Assembly (NCBI GenBank): GCA_964537965.1
Contig: CAZIDB010000104.1
Span: forward strand, 1 to 16,287
DNA: 16,287 nt
Reading direction: 5' to 3'
Source of the DNA: SURF-24 sp964537965
GTDB taxonomy: Bacteria; Bacteroidota; Ignavibacteria; Ignavibacteriales; SURF-24
Below the pieces are notes generated by a model, which was not told where the DNA came from, searched no databases, and was given only the letters and a program-made list of their open reading frames with translations. A program made the position numbers and the translations under genes. Shown here in pieces: positions 7,101 through 14,321 of this stretch. The stretch's first letter is position 1; each line of letters begins with the position of its first letter.

Positions 7101-9050
7101 ATGAAAAACAAAGTTCGTTTAATAATACAATTAATAATTATAGGACTAATAGGTTATGTGGCAGTAAGACCTGTTTTTGATAAGGCATACACTGCAGATT
7201 TTGAATCGTACTGTCCGTTCGGCGGAATTGCTTCCTGGGCAAGTAAACTTAGCCAGGGTACAATGGCTTGCAATATGAGCGAAGTTCAGGTTGCTTTAGG
7301 AGTAACTTTGCTGATTGGAGTTTTCTTGGTTGGCAAATTATTTTGTTCTTATGTTTGCCCTATTGGCTCTGTAACCGAATGGCTGGGAAGAATAGGTGCA
7401 AAGCTAAAAATCAGAATTGAAATGCCGTCTGTTCTTGATAAAATTCTGCGTTCGCTTAAATACAGCTTGTTCTTTATAACTATCTATTACACAATGACCT
7501 CAAGTGAACTTTTCTGTAAAGAATATGATCCTTACTTTGCAATTACAACTTTATTCGGAAATACTGATTCTGTGCTATACTATGCAATACCTGCATTTAT
7601 TATTACCGTTGTTGGTGCAATTGTATTCAGGTTATTCTGGTGCAGATATTTGTGCCCGCTTGGAGCAATAAGTAATATCTTTTTAAATTCAATTGGCGCC
7701 GGTGCTATCATTATCGCATACATAATTGCAAACGCATTAGGAGCCGGTTTAAGTCTTGTATGGCTTTTAGGAGGAATTACTTTAGTTGGGTTTATAACAG
7801 AACTTGGCTTTATGAAAAGAATTTTAATTCCTCTTCCTAAAATCGTACGGGACGAAGCAGCATGTAACGGCTGTGGTTTGTGTGATAAAAAATGCCCACA
7901 GGGAATAAAAATTTCCCAGGTGGTTAAAGTTGATCACATAGATTGTAATCTTTGTTCGGATTGCATTTATGTATGTCCGCAGGAAAAAGGTTTGAGCATT
8001 AATAAAAATAAAAGACTGAAATATCTTGCTCCTGTTGCAGTTGTTGTACTAATAGCATTAAGCCTTGGCGCATCAACCCAGTTTGAGTTTTCTACAATCA
8101 GTGAAAGATGGGGTAACTTTGCTTCGCTTAAAGATTATGAAGTTTATAAACAATCCGGTTTGAAGAATGTTAAATGCTACGGCAGTTCAATGTCATTAAA
8201 AAACAAACTTGAAACAGTTGACGGCATTGTTGGTCTTGATGCTTATGCAAGTTCTCATACGGTAAAAATTTATTTCAACCCGGCTGTAATTTCGGAAAAG
8301 AAAGTTAAAGCTTCATTATTCACTCCAATTAAATATGAATTACAAAAAGTAAAAGATCCGGCATTAGCAGATCTTTCAGTATGGACCGTTGGCATTAATG
8401 GTTTATTTGATCTTTATGATTTTAACTACCTGTTCTATGCCCTTAGTGTGGATAAAGGTATTTATGGTTTCGAAACACATTACGGCGAACCTGTTTTTGT
8501 AAATATCTATTTTGATGCTGCAAAGACAAATCCCGAAAAGATTAAAAAACTTATTAATGTTGATGAGGTAAAATCCAAAAAAGGTGAAGGATTTGAAACA
8601 GTGGAAGTTGAATTTGAAACTGTTGATGACGGTAGTCTTGATGGAACAATAAGTATAGCTGATTATAAAAAACAAATCTTCAGAATTTACGACCGTGAAT
8701 TTAATGATTATAAGAACTATTCACCTGAACAATTATCGGTATTTGTTTTTCAAATGCCGCAGGCTGGCGTATCTTCATTACGAAGATTCTACGGAATGTT
8801 TACAAGCCATCTTTCAGGTGACGAAGGAATTGTCCGTTTTTCCACAAGATATCTGGATGGACCAAGCGGAATTGTTTTCTTTGATGCTTCTAAAACTAAT
8901 CCGGACAATATTAAAAAACTTCTTACTGTTCAAACTCTAACTTATTTTGTAAGCGATACCGAAACGAAAAATGCTCCTAATCCTTTTAAAATTAAACCTG
9001 ACGGTAAAGTTTTAAAGGCTACCGAGCTTTCGATTGAGGAGGAGGAGTAG
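7101..9050 (+). CDS. NapH-like membrane polyferredoxin with three HMA-like C-terminal repeats
   Basis: This is a 649-residue membrane iron-sulfur protein. The N-terminal half is built like NapH/polyferredoxin-type proteins: several hydrophobic segments (about 8-28, 63-85, 113-131, 158-180, 195-235) carrying CPFGG (Cys38), CSYVCP (Cys82, Cys86) and CRYLCP (Cys181, Cys185). Two cysteine clusters of the 4Fe-4S ferredoxin type follow, with Cys255/258/261/265 and Cys282/285/288/292. A further membrane segment lies at about 308-325. By positive-inside reasoning the clusters face the cytoplasm and the C-terminal ~320 residues face the periplasm. That tail has three segments (about 355-412, 422-486, 544-610) that resemble small heavy-metal-associated (ferredoxin-like) domains, without CxxC. 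Such proteins are known to pass electrons between quinols or cytoplasmic donors and periplasmic enzymes; the partner here is not encoded nearby. GGAG at 7091-7094 supports the start. An exact family name cannot be given. Confidence 0.82.
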   Translation: MKNKVRLIIQLIIIGLIGYVAVRPVFDKAYTADFESYCPFGGIASWASKLSQGTMACNMSEVQVALGVTLLIGVFLVGKLFCSYVCPIGSVTEWLGRIGAKLKIRIEMPSVLDKILRSLKYSLFFITIYYTMTSSELFCKEYDPYFAITTLFGNTDSVLYYAIPAFIITVVGAIVFRLFWCRYLCPLGAISNIFLNSIGAGAIIIAYIIANALGAGLSLVWLLGGITLVGFITELGFMKRILIPLPKIVRDEAACNGCGLCDKKCPQGIKISQVVKVDHIDCNLCSDCIYVCPQEKGLSINKNKRLKYLAPVAVVVLIALSLGASTQFEFSTISERWGNFASLKDYEVYKQSGLKNVKCYGSSMSLKNKLETVDGIVGLDAYASSHTVKIYFNPAVISEKKVKASLFTPIKYELQKVKDPALADLSVWTVGINGLFDLYDFNYLFYALSVDKGIYGFETHYGEPVFVNIYFDAAKTNPEKIKKLINVDEVKSKKGEGFETVEVEFETVDDGSLDGTISIADYKKQIFRIYDREFNDYKNYSPEQLSVFVFQMPQAGVSSLRRFYGMFTSHLSGDEGIVRFSTRYLDGPSGIVFFDASKTNPDNIKKLLTVQTLTYFVSDTETKNAPNPFKIKPDGKVLKATELSIEEEE

Positions 9051-9059
9051 CTTATTTAA

Positions 9060-9076
9060 TTAAGAGATTCTCTTAA
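9060..9076. repeat. 17-nt palindrome downstream of the polyferredoxin gene
   Basis: Two 8-nt arms, TTAAGAGA and TCTCTTAA, are perfectly complementary round a single central T. It lies 10 nt after the polyferredoxin stop and upstream of the next terminator. It could be an operator-like dyad for the CPBP gene or a minor hairpin at the mRNA end. There is no direct evidence for either. Confidence 0.45.
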
Positions 9077-9113
9077 AGTTAAGTTTTGAATTTGAATATA
9101 AGAAAGTTAAATT

Positions 9114-9146
9114 AAGGGAGAGACTTAATCAGTTTCTCCCTTTTTT
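9114..9146 (+). terminator. Strong rho-independent terminator abutting the next start codon
   Basis: AAGGGAGA (9114-9121) pairs with TCTCCCTT (9135-9142), extended inward by a G-U and an A-T pair, leaving a 9-nt loop. The T-run is TTTTTT (9141-9146). It should end the polyferredoxin transcript. It lies only 3 nt before ATG 9150 of the CPBP gene. Confidence 0.85.
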
Positions 9147-9149
9147 ATT

Positions 9150-10118
9150 ATGGAAAACGAAGATTTTAATATAAATAAAGAACAACCTGATCCGGATAAA
9201 AGGATCGCTCCCAGAATATCTCCAACTGCGGCTGCTTACCTTGGATTGATATCCGTATTTATTTTTTACCAGTTTGGCGGAAGCCTGCTAACAATTCTGA
9301 TTTTAGGTACAGATATTAAAAATGCGGATGTTATGGCGGTTCGGCTTTTAACAACTGCCGGACAAATTTTATTTATTTTGCTGCCAGCTTTAATATTCGC
9401 AAAAACTATTTACGAGGATGTTACTGAAATATTAAGGGTGAAAACTCCTGCAATATCTCATATGGTTTTATTTTCTATCGGGTTGGTGCTTCTGTCGGTT
9501 ATACTTCAAAGTTATCTTTACATACAAAACTATGTTATAATTAAACTGGCAGAAGTGTATCCGTTTGTTGAACAGGCTAAAAATGTTCTGGATAAGTTTG
9601 ATAAATTGGTAGAAGAATCATATTCAAATTTACTTACATATAATTCTGCATTCGAGGCTGTTTTAATTGTAATTGTAGTGGCAATCGTTCCGGCTGTTTG
9701 CGAGGAATCATTTTTCAGAGGTTATGTTCAAAGCAGTTTCGGATTCAAACTAAAGCCATTTAAAGCAGCGCTTTTAACAGGAATATTCTTCGGCATCTAC
9801 CATTTTAATCCTTACCAGGTTTTACCTTTGATTGTGCTTGGAGTTTACTTTGGTTTTGCGGCGTATAAAACCAACTCCATATTTGTCCCGATGTTTCTTC
9901 ATTTTCTGAATAATTTTTTGGCTGTACTGATGTCATTCACTCTTGGCAAAGAAGAAATATCAACACCTGTTACTGTTTCATTCAATGATTTTCAGATTTC
10001 AGCTTTTACTTTTGTTGGATTTTTAATTCCATTCATTCTGATATTGTATTTTACAAACAGATTAATCTCAAGGAGTAATTTATCTGTTGTTGAAAGTAAT
10101 AATACTGATGGTGATTAA
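9150..10118 (+). CDS. CPBP-family intramembrane metalloprotease
   Basis: This 322-residue polytopic membrane protein belongs to the CPBP (CAAX protease and bacteriocin-processing, Abi) family of glutamate-dependent intramembrane proteases. The conserved active-site motifs are present: EESFFRG (Glu185, Glu186, Arg190), a lone His218 in GIYHFNP, and HFLNN (His251, Asn255). Hydrophobic segments occupy about 28-50, 65-85, 103-125, 168-185, 200-245 and 285-305. The N-terminus is hydrophilic and acidic (MENEDFNINKEQPD), with no signal peptide. No Shine-Dalgarno sequence lies before ATG 9150; the preceding bases are the T-run of a terminator, so the start may be leaderless or unusually controlled. 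No internal start is better, since the first Met after it (Met61, in NADVMAV) lies beyond the first membrane segment. Substrate is unknown; family members process prenylated peptides or bacteriocins, or cleave regulators. Confidence 0.88.
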   Translation: MENEDFNINKEQPDPDKRIAPRISPTAAAYLGLISVFIFYQFGGSLLTILILGTDIKNADVMAVRLLTTAGQILFILLPALIFAKTIYEDVTEILRVKTPAISHMVLFSIGLVLLSVILQSYLYIQNYVIIKLAEVYPFVEQAKNVLDKFDKLVEESYSNLLTYNSAFEAVLIVIVVAIVPAVCEESFFRGYVQSSFGFKLKPFKAALLTGIFFGIYHFNPYQVLPLIVLGVYFGFAAYKTNSIFVPMFLHFLNNFLAVLMSFTLGKEEISTPVTVSFNDFQISAFTFVGFLIPFILILYFTNRLISRSNLSVVESNNTDGD

Positions 10119-10147
10119 TTTTTTATCATTAACAATTAGGAGGAAAT

Positions 10148-10498
10148 ATGCCGATCTGCCCGAATTGCGAATACGAATATAAGGAAGGAGTTACAGTTTG
10201 TCCTGATTGTGGACAAGACCTGATAAGTAAATCTGACTTTGATGAAGGCCTTATAAATCCGGAGGACTGGGAGATACTTCTTACCTGCAGCGAAGAATAT
10301 GAAGCCGATATGTTAAAGGCTAACCTTGAAGGAGCAGGAATTCAAAGTCTTATTATTCCTCAAAAAGACAGGAATTTTCCGAGTGTTGGTGATTTTTCCA
10401 TTATAAAATTAGCTGTTAAAAAGGAAGACCTGGAATCAGCTAAGCAAATTCTGGATGATATAAATAAAGGAAATAACCAGGAGGAAACTGAAGAATAA
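10148..10498 (+). CDS. Zinc-ribbon protein with DUF2007 domain
   Basis: This small soluble protein has 116 residues. Residues 1-25 form a zinc ribbon, with CPNC (Cys4, Cys7) and CPDC (Cys18, Cys21). Residues about 41-110 match the DUF2007 type of fold: WEILLTCSEEYEADMLKANLEGAGI, then IIPQ, IKLAVKKEDLESAKQIL. DUF2007 is described as a putative signal-transducing domain but its biochemical role is not settled. AGGAGG at 10138-10143 is a perfect ribosome binding site 4 nt before the ATG. The stop codon is immediately followed by the start codon of cdsA, so the two are almost certainly translated from one mRNA. The link to phospholipid synthesis is only by position. Confidence 0.85.
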   Translation: MPICPNCEYEYKEGVTVCPDCGQDLISKSDFDEGLINPEDWEILLTCSEEYEADMLKANLEGAGIQSLIIPQKDRNFPSVGDFSIIKLAVKKEDLESAKQILDDINKGNNQEETEE

Positions 10499-11314
10499 AT
10501 GGCGTTAAACAATACTGCAGTTCGTATTCTTGTATCTGTTGTAACAATTCCATTAATCCTGTTAATTAGTTACTTAGGCGGAATTTATTTCTTCGTGCTG
10601 ACTTTGGCAATCGGGTTAGTTTCATTTTATGAATTTGCCGTAATGACTAAAAATAAGGATGGATTTGTTCAACTTATTCCCGGTTTTATAGCAGTTGCTG
10701 CGTTGATTACTAATTTTTACAAACAATTTATTTCATTCGAAGTGATTATAATTGTAATTCCTGTTGTGCTTTTATTAATTGAATTATTCAGGAACCGGAA
10801 TTCTGCTATTGCCAATCTTGGTGCAACACTGCTTGGGATTTTTTATATAGGTCTTTGTGCAGCAACAATTGAAGGTATAAGAGAATTTTTTACTTCGGAA
10901 TATTTAAACGGTGGATACTTAATTATATCAATCCTTATAACAATCTGGGTTTGCGATTCGGCTGCGTTTTTTATTGGAACTGCAATTGGCAAACACAAAC
11001 TATTTCCAAGAGTAAGCCCTAAAAAAAGCTGGGAAGGTGCAGTTGCAGGTTTCGGTTTCTCCGTAGTTAGCATGATTGTGTTGAAATACCTGTTGCTTCA
11101 ATTCCTTACTTTTACAGATATAATTGTTATAGGATTAATTGTTGGAACGATTGGGCAACTTGGTGATCTTGTTGAATCATTACTTAAAAGAGATGCGGGT
11201 GTAAAAGATTCTTCATCAGTTATTCCGGGGCATGGAGGAATTTTTGACCGCTTTGATTCGTTCTTATTCAGTTCACCGGTTATTTACCTTTATCTTTTAT
11301 ACTTTGTTAAATAA
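10499..11314 (+). CDS. cdsA: Phosphatidate cytidylyltransferase (CDP-diglyceride synthase)
   Basis: CdsA converts phosphatidic acid and CTP to CDP-diacylglycerol, the precursor of bacterial phospholipids, in the inner membrane. The protein has 271 residues, a normal length, and is hydrophobic with multiple membrane segments. The family signature is complete near the C-terminus: SLLKRDAGVKDSS (from Ser227, with Lys230, Arg231, Lys236, Asp237) followed by PGHGGIFDRFDS (His245, Asp250, Arg251, Asp253). The upstream segment PRVSPKKSWEG is also typical of the family. ATG 10499 directly follows the TAA of the zinc-ribbon gene. An AGGAGG at 10479-10484 lies inside that gene, 14 nt upstream, which is a long spacing, so translation may be coupled. 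rimO follows 30 nt downstream. Confidence 0.93.
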   Translation: MALNNTAVRILVSVVTIPLILLISYLGGIYFFVLTLAIGLVSFYEFAVMTKNKDGFVQLIPGFIAVAALITNFYKQFISFEVIIIVIPVVLLLIELFRNRNSAIANLGATLLGIFYIGLCAATIEGIREFFTSEYLNGGYLIISILITIWVCDSAAFFIGTAIGKHKLFPRVSPKKSWEGAVAGFGFSVVSMIVLKYLLLQFLTFTDIIVIGLIVGTIGQLGDLVESLLKRDAGVKDSSSVIPGHGGIFDRFDSFLFSSPVIYLYLLYFVK

Positions 11315-11344
11315 CTTGACGTGTAAATAAAACAGAAAGATTTA

Positions 11345-12658
11345 ATGACGAGAAAACAAAAAGTTGGCATTGTTACTTTAGGTTGTTCTAAAAACACAGT
11401 TGATTCCGAAAGATTAATTCAGCAGATGCTGCTTAATAAAATAAATGTTGTCGATGATCCTGAAAGCGCTGAAACAGTAATAATTAATACCTGCGGATTT
11501 ATTGAAGCTGCCAAGGAAGAATCAATAAACACTATATTAAATGCAGTTCAGTTAAAGAATGAAGGGAAGATTAAAAAAGTTTTAGTTGCCGGTTGCCTGT
11601 CCGAAAGGTACAGGGAAGAATTAAAAAAAGAAATTCCTGAAGTCGATTCCTACTTCGGAACAGAAAATTATAAGGGAATATTAAAAGCGCTTGGTGTGGA
11701 TCTTAAGAAAGAACTTCTCGGCGAAAGGCATCTGACCACACCAAAACATTATGCCTATCTTAAAATTTCCGAAGGATGTAATAACCCATGTTCGTTCTGC
11801 GCTATTCCTTTAATAAGAGGAAAGCATAAATCAAGAAATATTAAAAGTCTTGTTGATGAAGCCGCTTTTCTTGCATCAAAAGGAACGAAGGAATTAATCC
11901 TGATTGCGCAGGATACAACTGATTACGGGATTGACATCTATGGTAAAAGGAAACTATCTGAGTTATTAAATGAACTAAGCTGCATTGACGGCATTGAGTG
12001 GATAAGATTACTTTATGCTTATCCTTCACATTTTCCGGATGATGTTATTGATACAATTGCACAAAATCCCAAAGTGCTTAAGTATATAGATATTCCGCTT
12101 CAGCACATTTCAGATAGTGTCCTTAAATCGATGCGAAGAGGAATTACAAAAAGAAGAACAATTGAACTTGTAAACAAATTACAGGACAGAATTCCGGGGC
12201 TTGTTCTGCGAACTACTTTTATTGTCGGGTATCCAAAAGAAACAGAACATGATTTCGAAGAACTATGCTCATTCATTAGCGATATAAAATTTGACAGGAT
12301 AGGAACATTTACTTACTCAATTGAAGAAAGTACACCAGGCTTTATTCTGAATGATCCTGTTTCGGAGAAAATAAAAGAGGAAAGAAAATCTATCCTGATG
12401 GAAATTCAGAAGGATATTTCGCTTGAAAAGAATAAAAGTTTTGTCGGTAAGAAATTAAAAGTAATTGTTGATAGCCTTGATGGAACGGGTGAAGACAGTT
12501 TTTATGTAGCACGTTCCTACAGGGATGCGCCGGAAGTTGACGGTGAAGTTTTAATCCCTGCCGGTCATAAACTGAGCATCGGGAAATTTTATGAGGCTTC
12601 CATTTACGATTATAATGAATACGATCTGTTCGGTAAAATATTAAAACGGGCGGATTAA
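11345..12658 (+). CDS. rimO: Ribosomal protein S12 methylthiotransferase RimO
   Basis: RimO is a radical SAM enzyme that adds a methylthio group to a conserved Asp of ribosomal protein S12. At 437 residues it has the normal length. The N-terminal UPF0004 domain holds the auxiliary 4Fe-4S cysteines Cys14 (TLGCSKNTVDSE), Cys50 (INTCGFI) and Cys84 (AGCLSERY). The radical SAM motif CNNPCSFC gives Cys145, Cys149 and Cys152, followed by AIPLIRG. DIPLQHISDSVLKSMRRG is also typical. Residues from about 365 on form the TRAM domain. GCSKNTVDSE and the SEGCNNPCSFCAIP region point to RimO rather than to MiaB or MtaB. The ribosome binding site is weak (AGAAAG, 11336-11341). The protein is cytoplasmic and is probably co-transcribed with cdsA. 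Confidence 0.95.
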   Translation: MTRKQKVGIVTLGCSKNTVDSERLIQQMLLNKINVVDDPESAETVIINTCGFIEAAKEESINTILNAVQLKNEGKIKKVLVAGCLSERYREELKKEIPEVDSYFGTENYKGILKALGVDLKKELLGERHLTTPKHYAYLKISEGCNNPCSFCAIPLIRGKHKSRNIKSLVDEAAFLASKGTKELILIAQDTTDYGIDIYGKRKLSELLNELSCIDGIEWIRLLYAYPSHFPDDVIDTIAQNPKVLKYIDIPLQHISDSVLKSMRRGITKRRTIELVNKLQDRIPGLVLRTTFIVGYPKETEHDFEELCSFISDIKFDRIGTFTYSIEESTPGFILNDPVSEKIKEERKSILMEIQKDISLEKNKSFVGKKLKVIVDSLDGTGEDSFYVARSYRDAPEVDGEVLIPAGHKLSIGKFYEASIYDYNEYDLFGKILKRAD

Positions 12659-12747
12659 ATGCGGAACAAATGTAAAAAATTTTAGTCCAATAAATTGTTA
12701 AACGAAACGGTTGAGTAGTAAAGCAAAATTTTAATCAGAGTTTAATA

Positions 12748-14013
12748 ATGAAAAAAATACTTATAATATTGTGCTTTAATGTTTTGTTAATGGCCCAGGT
12801 TGAAAATACGGTTGAAAAAACCGGAGCTGTGCCGATGTTTTTTTACGATTTACTTGTATATAAAAGTACCCAACCATCAAGGACGCGTGTTGACGTTTAT
12901 GTTGAAGTGCCTTACAAAGTTATTCAGTTTATTAAATCAACAAAAGGATTTACTGCAAGCTATTCTATTACAGTATCAATCTTTGATGAAGATGCAGAGA
13001 GGATGATTACGGAGAGGTCCTGGAATGAGACTGTCGACTCTAAGGATTTTGAATCAACAACATCACTAAAAAATTATTACTTAAGCTATAAAACTTTCGA
13101 TCTTGTTCCGAATAAATATTCTATCCGTTGTGAGGTTGTAGATCTTGATTCCAAGAAGAACTATATAAGGAAAGAAGTATTCGATGCACGTGAATTATCT
13201 TCTCCTATTGCAGTAAGCGATCTTTTGTTAATAACAAAAGAGATAGAGGTGCAGGGTAAAAAAAGAATGGTACCTAATGTTTCAAGAAATGTTGCTACCC
13301 AAAAGGATGGCGTAAATCTTTATTTTGAAGTTTACAGCGATACATTCAGAACTGCAGAATTAGAGTATAAGATAATTGATATTAAAGAGAATGAACTTTT
13401 CTCAGTAGAGGAGAAAAAGAGTTTTCAGCCTAAGATCAACCAGGTCAATTACTCAATAGGAACACCGGAACTTCCGATGGGTGAATATAAAGTTATTGTA
13501 AACGTTAAGGATTCAGCCGATAATTTATTAACATCAGTATCTAAGATTTTTTATTCAAGATGGGTAGGAATGCCAAGCTCAGTAGTAGATCTTGATAAAG
13601 CAATTGAACAGATGGTTTATATAGCCAAAGAATCGGAACTTGATGACATTGAAGACCTTCCTACAAAAGAAGAACGGCAGAAAAAATATATTCAGTACTG
13701 GAAAGCTAAAGACCCAACTCCCAATACCGAAGAGAATGAGGTGTTTGAAGAATACTACCGGAGAGTTGAATACTCAAACATGCATTTTAAACATTATATC
13801 GAAGGCTGGAAAACCGATATGGGAATGATTTACATTACCTTAGGTCCACCCAATAATGTTGAACGCCATCCGTTCGAATTCGATTCCAAACCTTACGAAG
13901 TGTGGGATTATTATGACATTAATAAAAGATTCATCTTTGTTGACCAGACGGGATTTGGAGATTACCGGCTGATAACACCTGTCTATGGAAGCTGGTGGCG
14001 ATACAGACCGTAA
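12748..14013 (+). CDS. Exported GWxTD domain-containing protein
   Basis: This 421-residue protein starts with a short basic end and a hydrophobic stretch (MKKILIILCFNVLLMAQ) that looks like a signal peptide. The N-terminal 270 residues are rich in predicted beta-strands, with repeated phrases such as VNLYFEVYSDTF and YKVIVNVKDSA. The C-terminal ~120 residues carry the GWxTD domain, with GWKTD at residues 353-357 followed by MGMIYITLGPPNNVERHPF and a Trp/Tyr-rich end (YEVWDYYD, GSWWRYRP). GWxTD proteins occur in Bacteroidota/Chlorobi-type and some other bacteria and have no established biochemical function. The 89-nt gap after rimO and weak ribosome binding signal leave open whether it has its own promoter. 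It ends just before the repeat-rich region with the N gap; the frame stops normally at TAA 14011-14013, so it is complete. Confidence 0.85.
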   Translation: MKKILIILCFNVLLMAQVENTVEKTGAVPMFFYDLLVYKSTQPSRTRVDVYVEVPYKVIQFIKSTKGFTASYSITVSIFDEDAERMITERSWNETVDSKDFESTTSLKNYYLSYKTFDLVPNKYSIRCEVVDLDSKKNYIRKEVFDARELSSPIAVSDLLLITKEIEVQGKKRMVPNVSRNVATQKDGVNLYFEVYSDTFRTAELEYKIIDIKENELFSVEEKKSFQPKINQVNYSIGTPELPMGEYKVIVNVKDSADNLLTSVSKIFYSRWVGMPSSVVDLDKAIEQMVYIAKESELDDIEDLPTKEERQKKYIQYWKAKDPTPNTEENEVFEEYYRRVEYSNMHFKHYIEGWKTDMGMIYITLGPPNNVERHPFEFDSKPYEVWDYYDINKRFIFVDQTGFGDYRLITPVYGSWWRYRP

Positions 14014-14039
14014 GATAGTGGATTTGAGGATTGATGATT

Positions 14040-14139
14040 NNNNNNNNNNNNNNNNNNNNNNNNNNNNNNNNNNNNNNNNNNNNNNNNNNNNNNNNNNNNN
14101 NNNNNNNNNNNNNNNNNNNNNNNNNNNNNNNNNNNNNNN
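14040..14139. other. Assembly gap of exactly 100 N
   Basis: Exactly 100 unknown bases follow GGATTGATGATT and precede a tandem repeat of the same GGATTG words. A round 100 usually stands for a gap of unknown length, and the repeat is probably what broke the assembly. Confidence 0.95.
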
Positions 14140-14200
14140 TAGGATTGTAGGATTGGTGATTGTAGGATTGTAGGATTGGTGATTGTAGGATTGACGATTT
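14140..14200. repeat. 23-bp tandem repeat next to the gap
   Basis: The unit is TAGGATTG twice followed by GTGATTG (23 bp). Two perfect copies (14140-14162, 14163-14185) and a partial third with changes (14186-14200) are visible. Related words before the gap suggest that the array continues across it. Confidence 0.85.
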
Positions 14201-14219
14201 ACAATTGATTTTTTTCAAA

Positions 14220-14237
14220 TGGTTATTGGAAATTGAA
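14220..14237 (+). repeat. Left copy of an 18-nt direct repeat flanking the kinase gene
   Basis: TGGTTATTGGAAATTGAA here matches TGGTTATTGGGAATTGAA at 15539-15556 in 17 of 18 positions, in the same orientation. The two copies lie on either side of the PfkB-family gene. They are probably members of a dispersed intergenic repeat family; a role as transposition ends is unsupported. Confidence 0.55.
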
Positions 14238-14262
14238 GACTGGTTATTTAACATTTTATGCT
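14233..14262 (+). promoter_or_regulatory. Possible sigma70-like promoter for the sugar kinase
   Basis: TTGAAG (14233-14238) and TATGCT (14257-14262) are separated by 18 bp, about 60 nt before the start codon. Both are imperfect matches in AT-rich DNA, so this is tentative. Confidence 0.3.
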
Positions 14263-14321
14263 TCCTAAGAATCTGACTAAACAACTCCGTTAATTTCAAT
14301 TTAATTATCTGAGGCTTCTTT

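Larger units (their letters stand above)
14014..14321. other. 308-nt non-coding region with scaffold gap
   Basis: No gene is supported here. The stretch holds a short GATT-rich run (14014-14039), a 100-N gap, a 23-bp tandem repeat, an AT-rich spacer and the leader of the sugar kinase gene. Frames that cross the Ns are not meaningful. Confidence 0.8.

Noticed and set aside
13931..14299. Reading frames crossing the N gap on either strand
   Set aside because: They exist only because the Ns do not encode stops, and their flanks are tandem repeats.
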